A DNA stretch of 64,000 nt. Source: JALHSW01 sp963720675. Lineage in GTDB: Bacteria > Actinomycetota > Acidimicrobiia > IMCC26256 > PALSA-555. How positions within the stretch are numbered: position 1 is the stretch's first letter; each line of letters opens with the position of its first letter. The translations under genes were made by a program, and so were the position numbers. Where the stretch lies: the NCBI GenBank assembly GCA_963720675.1, contig CAVRGH010000010.1, positions 2,356,001-2,420,000 of the forward strand, read 5' to 3'. Shown in pieces: positions 20,461 to 29,693 of the stretch. The notes beneath the pieces are model-generated. The model did no database searches, was not told the origin of the DNA, and worked only from the letters and a program-made list of their open reading frames with translations.

Positions 20461-21918
20461 GTGGCGGAGATGGCACCTGACGCTTTCACGTGGATGGACG
20501 CGACCGCGCAGGGCGAGCTCGTCCGGTCGGGCGAGGTCACACCCTCGGAGCTGCTCGAAGCCGCGCTCGCACGCATCGACGCGCTGAACCCCCGGCTGAA
20601 CGCGGTCATCTTCGACCGGCGCGACGCGGCGCGACTCGAGGCCGCCGACCCCGATCTGGCGGCCGGGCCGTTTCGCGGCGTGCCGTTCCTGCTCAAGGAC
20701 GCGGTCGCGCACACCGCCGGCGACCCGTACCACTGCGGCTTGCAGGTGGCGAAGGACGCGGGCTGGGTCGAGCCGGAGGACACGTGGCTCGTCGAACGCT
20801 TCCGCGCCGCCGGCTTCGTGATCTGCGGCAAGACCAACCTGCCCGAGCTCGCTTCGTCGGTGACCACCGAGCCCGTCGCCTATGGCGCCACGCACAACCC
20901 GTGGGATCTCGACGTCTCCCCCGGCGGCTCGAGCGGCGGCGCAGGCGCCGCCGTCGCGTCGGGCATGGTGCCGGTCGCGCACGGCAACGACATGGGCGGA
21001 TCGATCCGCTTCCCCGCGTCGATGTGCGGCGTCGTCGGCCTGAAGCCATCACGGGCACGCACCACCCTCGGGCCGGACTTCGGCGAGTACTGGGCGATGA
21101 CGACGCACGAGCACGTGCTGACGCGCACGGTTCGCGACACCGCGGGCGTCCTCGACGCGACGGCCGGGCCCGGCGTCGGCGACCCGTACACCGCGCCCGC
21201 GCCATCCCGTCCCTTCGTCGACGAGGTGGGCGCCGACCCGGGGCGACTCCGCGTCGGCTTCCGGACGAAGCTCGGCGGCGGCGTCGAGGACGCGCATCCG
21301 GACTGCATCGAAGCGGTGCGCGTCGCGTGCGAGCTCCTCGAACGGCTTGGTCACGACGTCGAGCCGTCGGCCTTCGAGCAGCTCGACGATCCCCGCTTCG
21401 CGGAGGCGATCCCGGTCGCGTTCCCGGTCTTCATCGCCCGTGAGCTCGACCGATGGAGCGAGAAGCTCGGTCGCGAGATCCAGCCCTCGGAGCTCGAGGC
21501 ATGGAATGCGTTCGAGGTCGAGCTCGGTCGCGCGACCTCCGCGTCGGCGTACGTGGCTGCGCTCGAGAAGGCCCAGGGCTACGCGCGGAACCTCGCGACC
21601 TGGTGGGCCGACGGGCACGACCTCTTGGTCACGCCCACGCTCGGCCGTCCGCCGTTCCCCCTCGGCTACCTGAGCAACGATGTCGATCCCCTGGAGGGGT
21701 TCCTGCGGCTCAGCGGTGTGGTGAGCTTCTCGATGGCGTTCAACATCAGCGGCCAGCCGGCGATCTCGCTGCCGCTGCACTGGAACGCCGACGGGCTGCC
21801 CATCGGGGTCCAGCTCGTCGCCGCGTACGGGCGCGAGGACCTCCTCCTCCGCGTCGCCGCGCAGCTCGAGCAGGCCCAGCCGTGGGCCGATCGTCACCCT
21901 CCCGTCTCGGCGTCCTGA
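20461..21918 (+). CDS. Amidase signature family hydrolase
   Basis: 485 residues from a GTG. The Ser-cisSer-Lys triad is visible: lysine in PFLLKDAVAH, cis-serine and G-rich loop in SPGGSSGGAGAAVASG, and the nucleophile serine in DMGGSIRFPASMCGVVGLKP. The C-terminal SFSMAFNISGQPAISLPLHW and GLPIGVQLVAAYGRED are family-typical. It cleaves amide bonds to release ammonia, but the substrate is unknown. Because GatB and GatC are not nearby and the sequence resembles stand-alone amidases, it is unlikely to be GatA. The next gene is a GlxA-type regulator 95 bases downstream. Confidence 0.88.
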   Translation: MAEMAPDAFTWMDATAQGELVRSGEVTPSELLEAALARIDALNPRLNAVIFDRRDAARLEAADPDLAAGPFRGVPFLLKDAVAHTAGDPYHCGLQVAKDAGWVEPEDTWLVERFRAAGFVICGKTNLPELASSVTTEPVAYGATHNPWDLDVSPGGSSGGAGAAVASGMVPVAHGNDMGGSIRFPASMCGVVGLKPSRARTTLGPDFGEYWAMTTHEHVLTRTVRDTAGVLDATAGPGVGDPYTAPAPSRPFVDEVGADPGRLRVGFRTKLGGGVEDAHPDCIEAVRVACELLERLGHDVEPSAFEQLDDPRFAEAIPVAFPVFIARELDRWSEKLGREIQPSELEAWNAFEVELGRATSASAYVAALEKAQGYARNLATWWADGHDLLVTPTLGRPPFPLGYLSNDVDPLEGFLRLSGVVSFSMAFNISGQPAISLPLHWNADGLPIGVQLVAAYGREDLLLRVAAQLEQAQPWADRHPPVSAS

Positions 21919-22013
21919 ATCGCCCGGCGCCCGGCGGGTCCGCCACCGACGGTGGCATGATCCTTGGGGACACCGGCATTGACGCCGTAGCCCCGCCGCC
22001 GGACAATCGGGTC

Positions 22014-22994
22014 ATGGAACGACACCCCGTCACGATCGTCTGCCTGCCCGGCCTCCAACCGCTCGACATCGTCGGCCCGCACGAGGTTTTCGCGGGCGTC
22101 GGCACGCTCTTCCGGAGCCGTGGGATCGAGGACGTCGGCTACGACGTACGCCTCGCCGCGGCGACCCCCGGTCCGTTCGCCACGCAGTCGGGACTCTCGA
22201 TCGTCGCCACCGACCCCCTGCCCGCCGAGCCGAAGGGCACGATCATCATCCCGGGCGGCAACGGCGCGCGCCTGGCGGCCCGGGACCAGGGACTGCTCGC
22301 CTGGGTCCGCCACGCCGCGCAGCGAGCCGACCGGGTCGCCTCGGTCTGCACGGGCGCGTTCGTGCTGGCCGCGGCCGGCGTGCTCGACGGTCGCCGCGCG
22401 ACCACCCACTGGGCGCGAACGCAGCATCTCGCCGAGATGTACCCACTCGTCGAGGTCGAGCCCGACCAGCTCTTCGTGCACGACGGGAAGTTCTGGTCGT
22501 CGGCCGGCGTGACTGCGGGGATCGATCTCGCGCTCGCTCTCGTCGAAGCGGACCACGGCCCCGAGGTCGCGCAGACCGTCGCGCGCTGGCTCGTCATGTT
22601 CGTGCGCCGCCCGGGCGGACAGAGCCAGTTCGCCGGCCCGGTCTGGTCGGACCCGGCGCCCCCCGGACCGGTGCGCAGCGCCCAAGAGCTGGTCATGGCC
22701 GAGCCCGCCGCGGATCACCGGGTGCCGGTCCTCGCCGACCGCGTGGGCATGAGCCCGCGGCACTTCAGCCGCGAGTTCACGCGCCTGGTCGGTGCGTCGC
22801 CCGGCCGCTACGTCGAACAGGTGCGGGTCGAGGCCGCGCGCCGCCTGCTCGAGTCCGACGACGCCTCGGTGACCGCGGTCGCGAAGCGCTGCGGGTTCGG
22901 GACTGCCGAGACGATGCGGCAGGCGTTCGTCCGTCGGGTCGGAGCATCGCCCGACGAGTACCGCCGCCGCTTCGCGCTCGCGCCCGCCTCCTGA
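22014..22994 (+). CDS. GlxA-family transcriptional regulator (DJ-1/PfpI domain plus AraC HTH)
   Basis: 326 residues. The N-terminal PfpI-like sensor domain (VTIVCLPGLQPLDIVGPHEV, TIIIPGGNG, and SVCTGAFVLAAAGVLDGR with a conserved cysteine at the elbow) spans about residues 5-190. The C-terminal AraC-type double HTH reads LADRVGMSPRHFSREFTRLV and VTAVAKRCGFGTAETMRQAF. The family often activates catabolism of amino acids or quaternary amines. The neighbour at 23033 encodes a stand-alone DJ-1/PfpI protein and is the likely target or partner, together with the amidase. Confidence 0.88.
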   Translation: MERHPVTIVCLPGLQPLDIVGPHEVFAGVGTLFRSRGIEDVGYDVRLAAATPGPFATQSGLSIVATDPLPAEPKGTIIIPGGNGARLAARDQGLLAWVRHAAQRADRVASVCTGAFVLAAAGVLDGRRATTHWARTQHLAEMYPLVEVEPDQLFVHDGKFWSSAGVTAGIDLALALVEADHGPEVAQTVARWLVMFVRRPGGQSQFAGPVWSDPAPPGPVRSAQELVMAEPAADHRVPVLADRVGMSPRHFSREFTRLVGASPGRYVEQVRVEAARRLLESDDASVTAVAKRCGFGTAETMRQAFVRRVGASPDEYRRRFALAPAS

Positions 22995-23032
22995 GCCGTC
23001 GCTCCGTCATTCCCCGTTCGAGAGGAACTGCC

Positions 23033-23671
23033 ATGCAGGTCGCCATCGTGCTCTTCCCCCGCCTCACCGCCCTCGACGCCATCGGGCCCTACGAGGTGCT
23101 CCAGCGCGTCCCCGAGCTCGACCTCGTGTTCGTCGGCGAGGAGCACGGCACGGTGCGGACCGAGAACGGGTTCCTCGGGCTGAGCGTCGACGCCTCGTTC
23201 GCCGAGGTCCCACGCCCCGACATCGTCGTGGTCCCGGGCGGCAACGGGAGCCGCGCGCTCATGAGCGGCGGAGCGACCGTGGACTGGCTGCGGACGGTGC
23301 ACCCGACCACTCGGTACACGACGTCGGTGTGCACCGGCTCTCTCGTCCTCGGCGCCGCGGGGCTGCTCGACGGGCTGACCGCCACGACGCACTGGGCCTG
23401 TCTCGAGGAGCTGCGTCCGCTCGGTGCCATCCCGACCTCCGAGCGGATCGTCGAGCACCTCGACCAGCGGATCATCACCGCAGCCGGCGTGTCGGCGGGG
23501 ATCGACATGGCGCTCCGGCTCGTCCAGCTGCTCGTCGACGACGTCGGCGCGCAGGCCGCCCAGGTGATGATCGAGTACGACCCCGCACCACCGTTCGACG
23601 CCGGCCACCCCACCCGCATCGACGACGCGGTGATGACTCGGGTCGTCGAGTGGGCCGGCAAGCGCGACTGA
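23033..23671 (+). CDS. DJ-1/PfpI family protein (isonitrile-hydratase-like)
   Basis: 212 residues, preceded by an AGAGGAA ribosome-binding site. It opens MQVAIVLFPRLTALDAIGPY with DIVVVPGGNG and the nucleophile-elbow cysteine in TSVCTGSLVLGAAGLLDG, followed by ATTHWACLEEL and TAAGVSAGIDMALRLV. This arrangement resembles isonitrile hydratase and other cysteine-dependent members of the superfamily; the activity is not proven. It lies 38 bases after the glxA-like gene and is probably controlled by it. Confidence 0.82.
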   Translation: MQVAIVLFPRLTALDAIGPYEVLQRVPELDLVFVGEEHGTVRTENGFLGLSVDASFAEVPRPDIVVVPGGNGSRALMSGGATVDWLRTVHPTTRYTTSVCTGSLVLGAAGLLDGLTATTHWACLEELRPLGAIPTSERIVEHLDQRIITAAGVSAGIDMALRLVQLLVDDVGAQAAQVMIEYDPAPPFDAGHPTRIDDAVMTRVVEWAGKRD

Positions 23672-23709
23672 GCGACCGGCCTCGCCGACACTCGGGGCAA
23701 GATGGAGCC

Positions 23710-24093
23710 GTGGACCGGGACGGCGTGCTGCGATGGGTCGACGGCTACGAGCGGGCGTGGCGCGCACAGGACGGTGACGCGATCCCCGTGCTCTTCACTG
23801 AGGACGCCCGCTACCGGCGGTCCCCCTACGAGGACTCGATCGTCGGCCACGCCGCGATCACGGCGTTCTGGCTCGGCGAGGACGAGGACGGCGAGGTGTG
23901 GGCGATGGACGCCTCGGTGGTCGCGGCCCACGGCGCCGACGCCGTCGTGCGCGCCGAGGTGCGGTACGGCGACCCACTGCGCCAGGAGTACCGCGACCTG
24001 TGGGTGCTCCACTTCGCCGAGGACGGCCGGGTCGACGACTTCGAGGAGTGGCCCTACTGGCCGGACCGACCGTTCATCGCCCCCGGCGACTGA
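23710..24093 (+). CDS. NTF2/SnoaL-like small protein, copy 1
   Basis: 127 residues from a GTG. The protein begins VDRDGVLRWVDGYERAW, followed by YRRSPYEDSIVGHAAITAFW, DLWVLHFAEDGRVDDFEEW and a PDRPFIAPGD end, a cone-shaped NTF2-like fold by pattern. Members are ligand-binding proteins, isomerases or unknowns. A close paralogue at 26742-27108 shares roughly two thirds of its residues by eye, placed on the other side of asnB and the amidotransferase. Function unknown. Confidence 0.75.
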   Translation: MDRDGVLRWVDGYERAWRAQDGDAIPVLFTEDARYRRSPYEDSIVGHAAITAFWLGEDEDGEVWAMDASVVAAHGADAVVRAEVRYGDPLRQEYRDLWVLHFAEDGRVDDFEEWPYWPDRPFIAPGD

Positions 24094-24120
24094 GCGCGCC
24101 GGTGAAGCTGCCCGTCCGCG

Positions 24121-25628
24121 TCAGGCGGCGTCGCGCTGCGCCCACCGGGCGACCGTCGGGATGACGATCTCCGGTCGCGCGACGCCGGAGCACAGCAGCT
24201 GGTGGTACCGGCACTCTTCCGCCGAGCGCAGCGCGACCTCCGGGTGCCCGGCGCGGTAGGACGTGACGTCGAGGCCGGCTGACAGCTCCTCGAGCGCCGG
24301 GAGGAGGTCGGCGGTGCCCGAGCCCTCGTCGAACTGCGCCTTGTCGCGCCACACCACCTCCGACGGGAGCAGATCGTCGACCGCCATGCGGAGCACGGTC
24401 TTCTCGATTCCGCCGACCGTGGGGAGCCGAAGCGCGGGCGGGAGCGCGAGCGCGGTGGCAATCACGTCGGTGTCGAGGAACGGGACGCGGGCCTCGAGGG
24501 AATGCGCCATCGTCATGCGATCAACCCGCTGGAGGTTCACGTGGTGCAGCTCGCCGAGGGAGCGGCGCGCTTCGGCCTGCAGCAGCTCGGGGTCGGTGAT
24601 GCTCTTGTGGTAGTCGTACCCCGCGAAGAGCTCGTCGGCGCCCTCACCGGTGAGCACGACCTTGACGTGCTCGGCGGCGAGGCGCGAGACGAACCAGGTC
24701 GGCACCGCTGAACGCACGAGATCTTGGTCGAACGACTCGAGGGCGACGACGACCTCGGGTACCGCGGCCGCCACGCTCTCCGGGGTGAGCAGGAGCTCGT
24801 GGTGGACGGTGTCGAGGTGCTCGGCGACGAGGCGCGCCGCGCGCAAGTCGGGGCTCCCGGGGAGCCCGACCGTGAACGTGTGCAGCTCGTCGACGTGCGG
24901 CCGCATGAGCGCACAGATCGCGCTCGAGTCCAGACCACCCGAGAGGAATGCACCAACCGGGACGTCGGCCATCAGGTGGGACACGACCGCGGACTCCAAC
25001 GCGTCGTGGACCGCAGTCGCCGCGTCCGCGAGCGTCATCGCGGCGTCGGTCACGAAGTGCGGGTCGGGCACTGTCCAATATCGCCGCACACCGGAGACCG
25101 ACGAGTGCACCGACCCCGGTGCCAATGCACGGACATCTCGAGTCCCCGCCGGGAACGCGTTGAGCTCCGAGGCGAACACGATGCCCTCGTCGAGCCGTCC
25201 GAGGTAGAGCGGCTTGATGCCCAGTGGATCGCGCACCAGGAAGAGCTCGTCACCCTCTGCGAGCGCAAAGGCGAACATGCCGTGCAGCCGCTCGACCGCC
25301 CCGACGTCGCCGTCGAGGAGATGCAGGATCACCTCGCTGTCGCTGCCCGACGTGAACGGCGCGTCGCCGAGCTCGACGCGCAGCGCGGGCGCGTTGTAGA
25401 TCTCGCCGTTCGCGACGAGCCCTCGCGCCGACGCGTCCCCGCGGCGCGCTGGACGAACGGCTGCGCACCGCCATCGACGTCGACGATGCTCAGACGTTGA
25501 TGACCGAGTGCACGCCCGTGGCCGAGCGCTGCGGTGCCGCGGCCGTCAGGACCGCGGTGCACCAGCGTCGCGAGCATCGTTGCCACGTCGACGTCGGACA
25601 CTCCCCAGAACCCGGCGATTCCGCACAT
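24121..25628 (-). CDS. asnB: Asparagine synthetase (glutamine-hydrolysing), short type, one frameshift
   Basis: About 502 residues. The class-II glutaminase domain starts MCGIAGFWG (Cys2 nucleophile), with LVHRGPDGRG, HQRLSIVDVDGG and, in a second frame after a shift at about 25445, LVANGEIYNAP. The synthetase domain has the PP-loop FLSGGLDSSAI, then VVLTGEGADELFAGYDYHK and MAHSLEARVPFLD. It converts aspartate, glutamine and ATP to asparagine, or could amidate another carboxylate. It is shorter than E. coli AsnB (554). It is divergent from a class-I glutamine amidotransferase and flanked by two paralogous NTF2-like genes. Confidence 0.88.
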
Positions 25629-25843
25629 GGCTCGACACTAGGGGGTCGTTGCCGCGCGCCCGTCCCGCGTCGACCTCCAGCGCTCTCGACGCGCCGTCCG
25701 CGCAACGGATCGCGTCCGCCACGCAAGATCACCGACAGATACTCGACGCACGACGTTCTCCGACCGGGAACGCTGCCGGTACCGACCGCTCCATACGTTG
25801 CATCGACCGCCGACGGGCCGGCGCCGCAGGAGAGGTCGGACAC

Positions 25844-26685
25844 ATGTACGAGCTGCACGACTCGAGCACCGTCGACCAACACTCGACCGAGTCGCGCACC
25901 GAGCCGGATGACGATGGTCGCATCGCGCCTCGTACACCTGCCCCCGACGTCGTGGTGTGGCAGGCCGACGGGCGACCGCTGCCAGGCCGAGGTTACGGCG
26001 ACCCGATCGCCGCGCCGGCTCCGTCGCCTTGGCGCCCGGGTGAGGACCGTGGACTACCGGAGTCGCGCCGTTGACCGACGCCGAACGGGCTGCGCCGGTC
26101 CACGTGCTCTCCGGGGGCGCCACCTCGGCATTTGCCGACGATCCGGCGACGAACCGCGCGCTCGACGAGCTGCAGCAGCTCGCCCAGCGAGCGTGGGCCG
26201 ACCAAGCGACGCTCGTGGGCATCTGTCTCGGCGCTCAGCTGCTCGCGCGGGTGATCGCACCGACGTTGGACCGCTGCAGTCCAGCGCGGGGCATGGAAGC
26301 GGGATGGCAACGGGTCGCCGGCCCGCAGGGCGCAGTGCACGTCGCCGAGCTTCACTACGAGGAGATCGATCCGCGGTTTGCCTCACTCGGCGGCGTGACG
26401 ATCACCCACAACAACGAGCACAGTCCCGTCCAGGCCTTCCGGTGGGGACCCGCAACCATCGGCATGCAGTTCCACCCCGAATGGTCGCCGCTCGACCTGC
26501 GGTCGGTGCTCGGTCGCCATCGTCATCTGCTCGCGAGCAGGCACCGCGATCCCGACGCGGCACTCGCGTCCATCCCCGACGGCGTCTCCCGCGGCCGGCA
26601 CGACACCTTCGACGAGCTGGTCGCCCGACCGGTGGCCAGACGGCTCCGGGCCGTCCGTGCCCGTCGCGCCGTTCCGGCAGCCTGA
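25844..26685 (+). CDS. Class-I glutamine amidotransferase domain protein, two frameshifts
   Basis: Rebuilt from an ATG at 25844 (GGAGAGG site upstream). The first frame reads VVVWQADGRPLPGRGYGDPI, a second supplies RLGARVRTVDYRSRAV near 26020-26065, and the third carries the core: VHVLSGGATSAFADDP, nucleophile cysteine in VGICLGAQLLARVI, HNNEHSPVQAF, and the His-Glu pair in GMQFHPEWSPLD. About 280 residues. Stand-alone proteins of this type hydrolyse glutamine or process gamma-glutamyl compounds. The first 35 residues are acidic, unusual and possibly non-native. The gene diverges from asnB across a 215-bp gap. Confidence 0.75.
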
Positions 26686-26741
26686 CCACATCACGGACCG
26701 CGGGCGACCCAGAGCGCGACGGAGGAGCCCGGCGCGCAAGA

Positions 26742-27108
26742 ATGCAGCGCGTGGATCGAGACGGCGTCCTGGAGTGGGTCAACCGATACGAGCAGGTATG
26801 GCGGGACGAGGACGGGGCCGGGATCCCGACGCTGTTCTCGGCGGACGCCCGGTACCGGCGCTCCCCGTACGAGGCGTCGATCGTCGGTGATGCCGCGATC
26901 ACCGAGTTCTGGGGGGCCGACGACGGCGAGGCCTTCACGATGGAGGCATCCGTCGTCGCGGTCGACGGCGTCGACGCCGTCGTGCGCGCCGACGTCCGCT
27001 ATGGCGAAGATCGGACCCTGTGGGTGCTCCACTTCGCTGACGACGGCCGCGTCGACGACTTCGAGGAGTGGCCGCTGGCCCGACAAGCCGTTCATCGCCG
27101 GCGACTGA
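26742..27108 (+). CDS. NTF2/SnoaL-like small protein, copy 2, frameshifted at the end
   Basis: Paralogue of 23710-24093: VDRDGVLEWVNRYEQVW, ARYRRSPYEASIVGDAAITE and LWVLHFADDGRVDDFEEW. It lacks about five residues present in copy 1 after RYG. One missing base near 27080 shifts the last residues; the alternative frame restores PDKPFIAGD and a TGA at 27106-27108. The start is either the ATG at 26742 or the GTG at 26751, the latter matching copy 1. A GGAGGAG motif at 26721-26727 favours the ATG. Confidence 0.7.
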
Positions 27109-27158
27109 CCGGGGACGAGGGCGCTCGGAGGTGCGCCCCTGGAGGTTTCCAACCTTCG

Positions 27159-27863
27159 CTACTTCGACCTGGCGAACGTCCCCTCGAGGTGCCACACGCC
27201 GGCGAAGCCATCGAAGGGCCCGCCGATGATCTGGCTCGACCAGTCGACGGTGTACGCGCCGGTCTTGGAGTCGTAGGTACCGCTCAGCACCTTGGTGCTC
27301 CCCGGTAGCGAACCGTCGGGCTTCGGCGCACCCTGGTTGAACTGCTGGCCTCCATAGGCGACGCTGACCGCCTCGACGTTGCCGCGCAGCTTCTTTCCCT
27401 TCGCCGTGATCGCGGGTGCCTTGTCGGTGGCGCCGGACTCAGGGTCGGTCTTGTTGGTGGAAACCGCGAAGTCCACACCGAAGAACTTGGTCGGGGAGGT
27501 GATCGCGTCCGCCAGGCCGTTGCCGGTCGCGTCGAACGCCGGGTCGGGGTCGGGTTGGAACTTCCCGGTGCGCAGCCCACCGTCGGCTCCAGGAAGCAGC
27601 GGCGTGTACGTCGTGTCGACGCACGGGGAATCGCCATTGGCGAGGAACGGTCCGGCCTCGAGCGTCCCGCCTGATTGGAGCATCCGGAAGTAGGAACCTG
27701 CGGCCGGCGCGCCGGCGGCGCAGTCGGCGCCTTCGATCTTGAAGGTTCCGACGAGCTTGGTTGCCTTCTTCTTGGTAGGTGTGTCGGCCACCGCGACGGC
27801 GGTGGTGCCGATCACGGCGACGACCGCCAGGGCGGCCGTCAAGACTCGCAGTCCGCGTCGCAT
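27159..27863 (-). CDS. Exported protein of unknown function
   Basis: 234 residues. The signal peptide MRRGLRVLTAALAVVAVIG is cleaved near AVAVA-D; a lysine-rich stretch follows (TPTKKKATKL). The mature part is rich in Gly, Asp and Thr and reads like a beta-sheet secreted domain (FKIEGADCAAG, FFGVDFAVSTNKTDPESG, VWHLEGTF). Its ATG lies one base past the stop of the membrane protein at 27865, so the two are expressed together. I do not recognise the family. Confidence 0.7.
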   Translation of the reverse strand: MRRGLRVLTAALAVVAVIGTTAVAVADTPTKKKATKLVGTFKIEGADCAAGAPAAGSYFRMLQSGGTLEAGPFLANGDSPCVDTTYTPLLPGADGGLRTGKFQPDPDPAFDATGNGLADAITSPTKFFGVDFAVSTNKTDPESGATDKAPAITAKGKKLRGNVEAVSVAYGGQQFNQGAPKPDGSLPGSTKVLSGTYDSKTGAYTVDWSSQIIGGPFDGFAGVWHLEGTFARSK

Positions 27864-27864
27864 C

Positions 27865-28851
27865 TCATGTCTCCTTGGTCGAGAGGTCGGTTGGTCGATC
27901 GCCGCGGCGCGGCGCGCCAGCCGCGATGCCGGCGCCGGTCGCGATGAGCCCGGGGATCACGAAGAACCACGGGAACATCCAGAACGGTGGGAGCGCATCG
28001 ACGGCATCGAAGTTGTCGGTGTTGTCGCTCATGACGCCGACCATGGGCGCGAACTCCCGGAAGATCTCGGGCCAGGACTTGCTCCAGCGCGCCACGGCGG
28101 GGAAGCGCTCGACCGCCGAGGCGGTGTCCGCCACCCCGACCGCCGGCATGACCGCCGTCCGCACGTTGCCCTCGCCGGCCGCCAGCGTGACGAAGTAGCC
28201 CTGGATCGTGCGCAGCTTCTCGTCGCTCATGAGTGACCGGAAGTCGTCGATCATGTCGGCGCCCTTCGGAGCGCGGGTGAACATCTGGAAGATGGCGGGG
28301 GCGGCGGCGACGCCGAGCCCCAGCACCACAATCGCGATCACCACCGAGCGGCTCGCCCGCTCGCGGTGGGCGGCGACGAGGCCCCATGCGGCGAGCCCGG
28401 CCAGGAGGAGGCCGGGGATCACGAAGAACCAGGGCAACAGCGGGAACGGCGGGAGCGCTGCCACCGCGTTGTAGTTGTCGATGTTGCGTCGCATCTTGCC
28501 GAGCATGTCGCTCATGTCGGCGTCGAGCTCCGGCCACTGGCGATCGAAGGTGGCAAAGGAAACGAACCGCGTGTCGATCGCAGCGTCGTCGGCGGCGAGC
28601 GCTGACCGCAGCTCGGGGCGGACCTGATCGTCGAGCTCGGCCCGCGCGGCCCGCATCTCGGCCATGTAGGCCTCGAACTGGCTGATCTTGGCCGGCGACA
28701 TGTACGGCTCGAAGGCGTCGATCATGTCGCCGCCCTTGGGTGCCCGATCGAACATCTGGAAGCCGACGGGAGCCACGGCGATCCCGAGACCGACGATCAG
28801 GACCAAGACGAGTGGGCCTCGCCGCGGGGGCCGCTCCGCGAACGTCGTCAT
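27865..28851 (-). CDS. Four-helix membrane protein with internal duplication
   Basis: 328 residues from an ATG at 28851. Two tandem copies of about 145 residues are visible. Each has a membrane helix (LVLIVGLGIAVAPVGFQMF; VIAIVVLGLGVAAAPAIFQM), then RAPKG-DMID and a loop of about 85 residues, then ALPPF with PWFFVIPGL and a second helix. The loops are probably on the same side of the membrane. The repeated RAPKG and ALPPF/PWFFVIPG motifs look functional. Family unknown. It forms a two-gene operon with the exported protein at 27159-27863, suggesting a joint envelope function. Confidence 0.75.
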   Translation of the reverse strand: MTTFAERPPRRGPLVLVLIVGLGIAVAPVGFQMFDRAPKGGDMIDAFEPYMSPAKISQFEAYMAEMRAARAELDDQVRPELRSALAADDAAIDTRFVSFATFDRQWPELDADMSDMLGKMRRNIDNYNAVAALPPFPLLPWFFVIPGLLLAGLAAWGLVAAHRERASRSVVIAIVVLGLGVAAAPAIFQMFTRAPKGADMIDDFRSLMSDEKLRTIQGYFVTLAAGEGNVRTAVMPAVGVADTASAVERFPAVARWSKSWPEIFREFAPMVGVMSDNTDNFDAVDALPPFWMFPWFFVIPGLIATGAGIAAGAPRRGDRPTDLSTKET

Positions 28852-29122
28852 CACCAACGGCTCTCGGGACGACCTCGCCTGACCATGGGCAGATCTTCGA
28901 TGAATCGGTCCACCGGCGATAGGGCCTTCTGTCACCAGATCGGAGGTGCACGGATCCGTGAGGTCGCCGGTAGGGGTGGCGTCGGCAGCGGTTGTGCCAG
29001 CGATCTCGCGATGTTCATGACTCGCAGCACGATCCTCGTCGATGGCGGCGACATCGCGCTCTGACCCAGGTCATGAGCGCGCTCGGCGGACAGAGGAGAT
29101 CTGGATGGACGAACGAGTGCAG
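28852..29122. other. Gap left of the tRNA-Arg island
   Basis: About 270 bp without a supported gene. It holds the promoter of the 28851-27159 operon. I see no terminator or RNA here; open frames in it lack family signals. Confidence 0.4.
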
Positions 29123-29169
29123 CAGCGCGCTCGGAGGGATTCGAACCCCCAACCTTCTGATCCGTAGTC
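29123..29169. repeat. attachment-site repeat (displaced 3' half of tRNA-Arg)
   Basis: These 47 bp are identical to 30641-30687, the 3' half of the tRNA-Arg gene from the anticodon loop through the discriminator plus three bases. The 5' half of the tRNA is absent here. This is the classic footprint left when a tyrosine integrase inserts an element at a tRNA 3' end. Confidence 0.85.
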
Positions 29170-29282
29170 CCGCTCGTTCGTGATCGACAGTCCGAGGAAG
29201 TCCTCCTTGGTGCTTCCCAGCGCGACAGATCAGTTCTCATGACCGCCTCGGTATCAGCCAGTGATGACTGGTCCACCTGGGT

Positions 29283-29304
29283 TCGTTTGACCCTCGTTTG
29301 ACCC
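29283..29304. repeat. Tandem 11-bp repeat beside the att site
   Basis: TCGTTTGACCC occurs twice in immediate succession. Such short direct repeats near an att site resemble integrase arm-type binding sites, but no binding is shown. Confidence 0.5.
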
Positions 29305-29348
29305 GAACGCACCAGCCTTCGTAGTCGCAAGAACGGATGACCGGGTTC

Positions 29349-29475
29349 TCAGGGGAGCAACTTGGCTGGGTGCACTTCCAAGGCGCTCGCGAGCCGATAG
29401 AGGGTTTCGAGAGCTACGCCCTGGAGCCCGCGCTCGAAGCGCGAACAAGGGTGGTCCAGCCTTCCGGATGGACTG
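29349..29475 (-). pseudogene. C-terminal fragment of an XRE-family regulator
   Basis: An open stretch ends in a TGA at 29349-29351 and encodes SRFERGLQGVALETLYRLAS then ALEVHPAKLLP, the end of an XRE-type HTH. An in-frame stop lies just upstream of 29475 and no start codon is available, so only the last 40 or so codons survive. Mobile elements often carry such regulators. Confidence 0.65.
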
Positions 29476-29492
29476 GGGAGGCGGGCCCCTGC

Positions 29493-29693
29493 TCAGCGAC
29501 ACGCGTCGCGGCGGTGAGAGCTCCAGACCGCCACCACGCCGACGGTGAAGATGGCGATCATGGCAATCGTCGCCTCGACGGCATCCGAGGCGGTCCATGC
29601 GACCACGGCGACGGCGATGGCTGCTGCTGCGCTACCGACGATCGCTCTCGTCCAAGGGCGCGGCCGCGTTCCGTTCGGACGGCTCGATCCCAT
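29493..29693 (-). CDS. Small membrane protein within the island
   Basis: 66 residues from an ATG at 29693 preceded by GGAGGA at ideal spacing. It begins MGSSRPNGTRPRPWTRAIVG and then has two hydrophobic segments (SAAAAIAVAVVAWTAS, TIAMIAIFTVGVVAVW) before a basic tail. No family recognised. The strong ribosome-binding site supports it over the overlapping open frame of the rhomboid gene. Confidence 0.6.
   Translation of the reverse strand: MGSSRPNGTRPRPWTRAIVGSAAAAIAVAVVAWTASDAVEATIAMIAIFTVGVVAVWSSHRRDACR

Noticed and set aside
24121..26685. Lasso-peptide cluster (asnB-like cyclase plus small acidic peptide at 25844)
   Set aside because: The asnB gene keeps the full MCGIAGF glutaminase and SGGLDSS synthetase motifs, no RRE/transglutaminase pair is present, and the small peptide region is continuous with an amidotransferase after frame repair.
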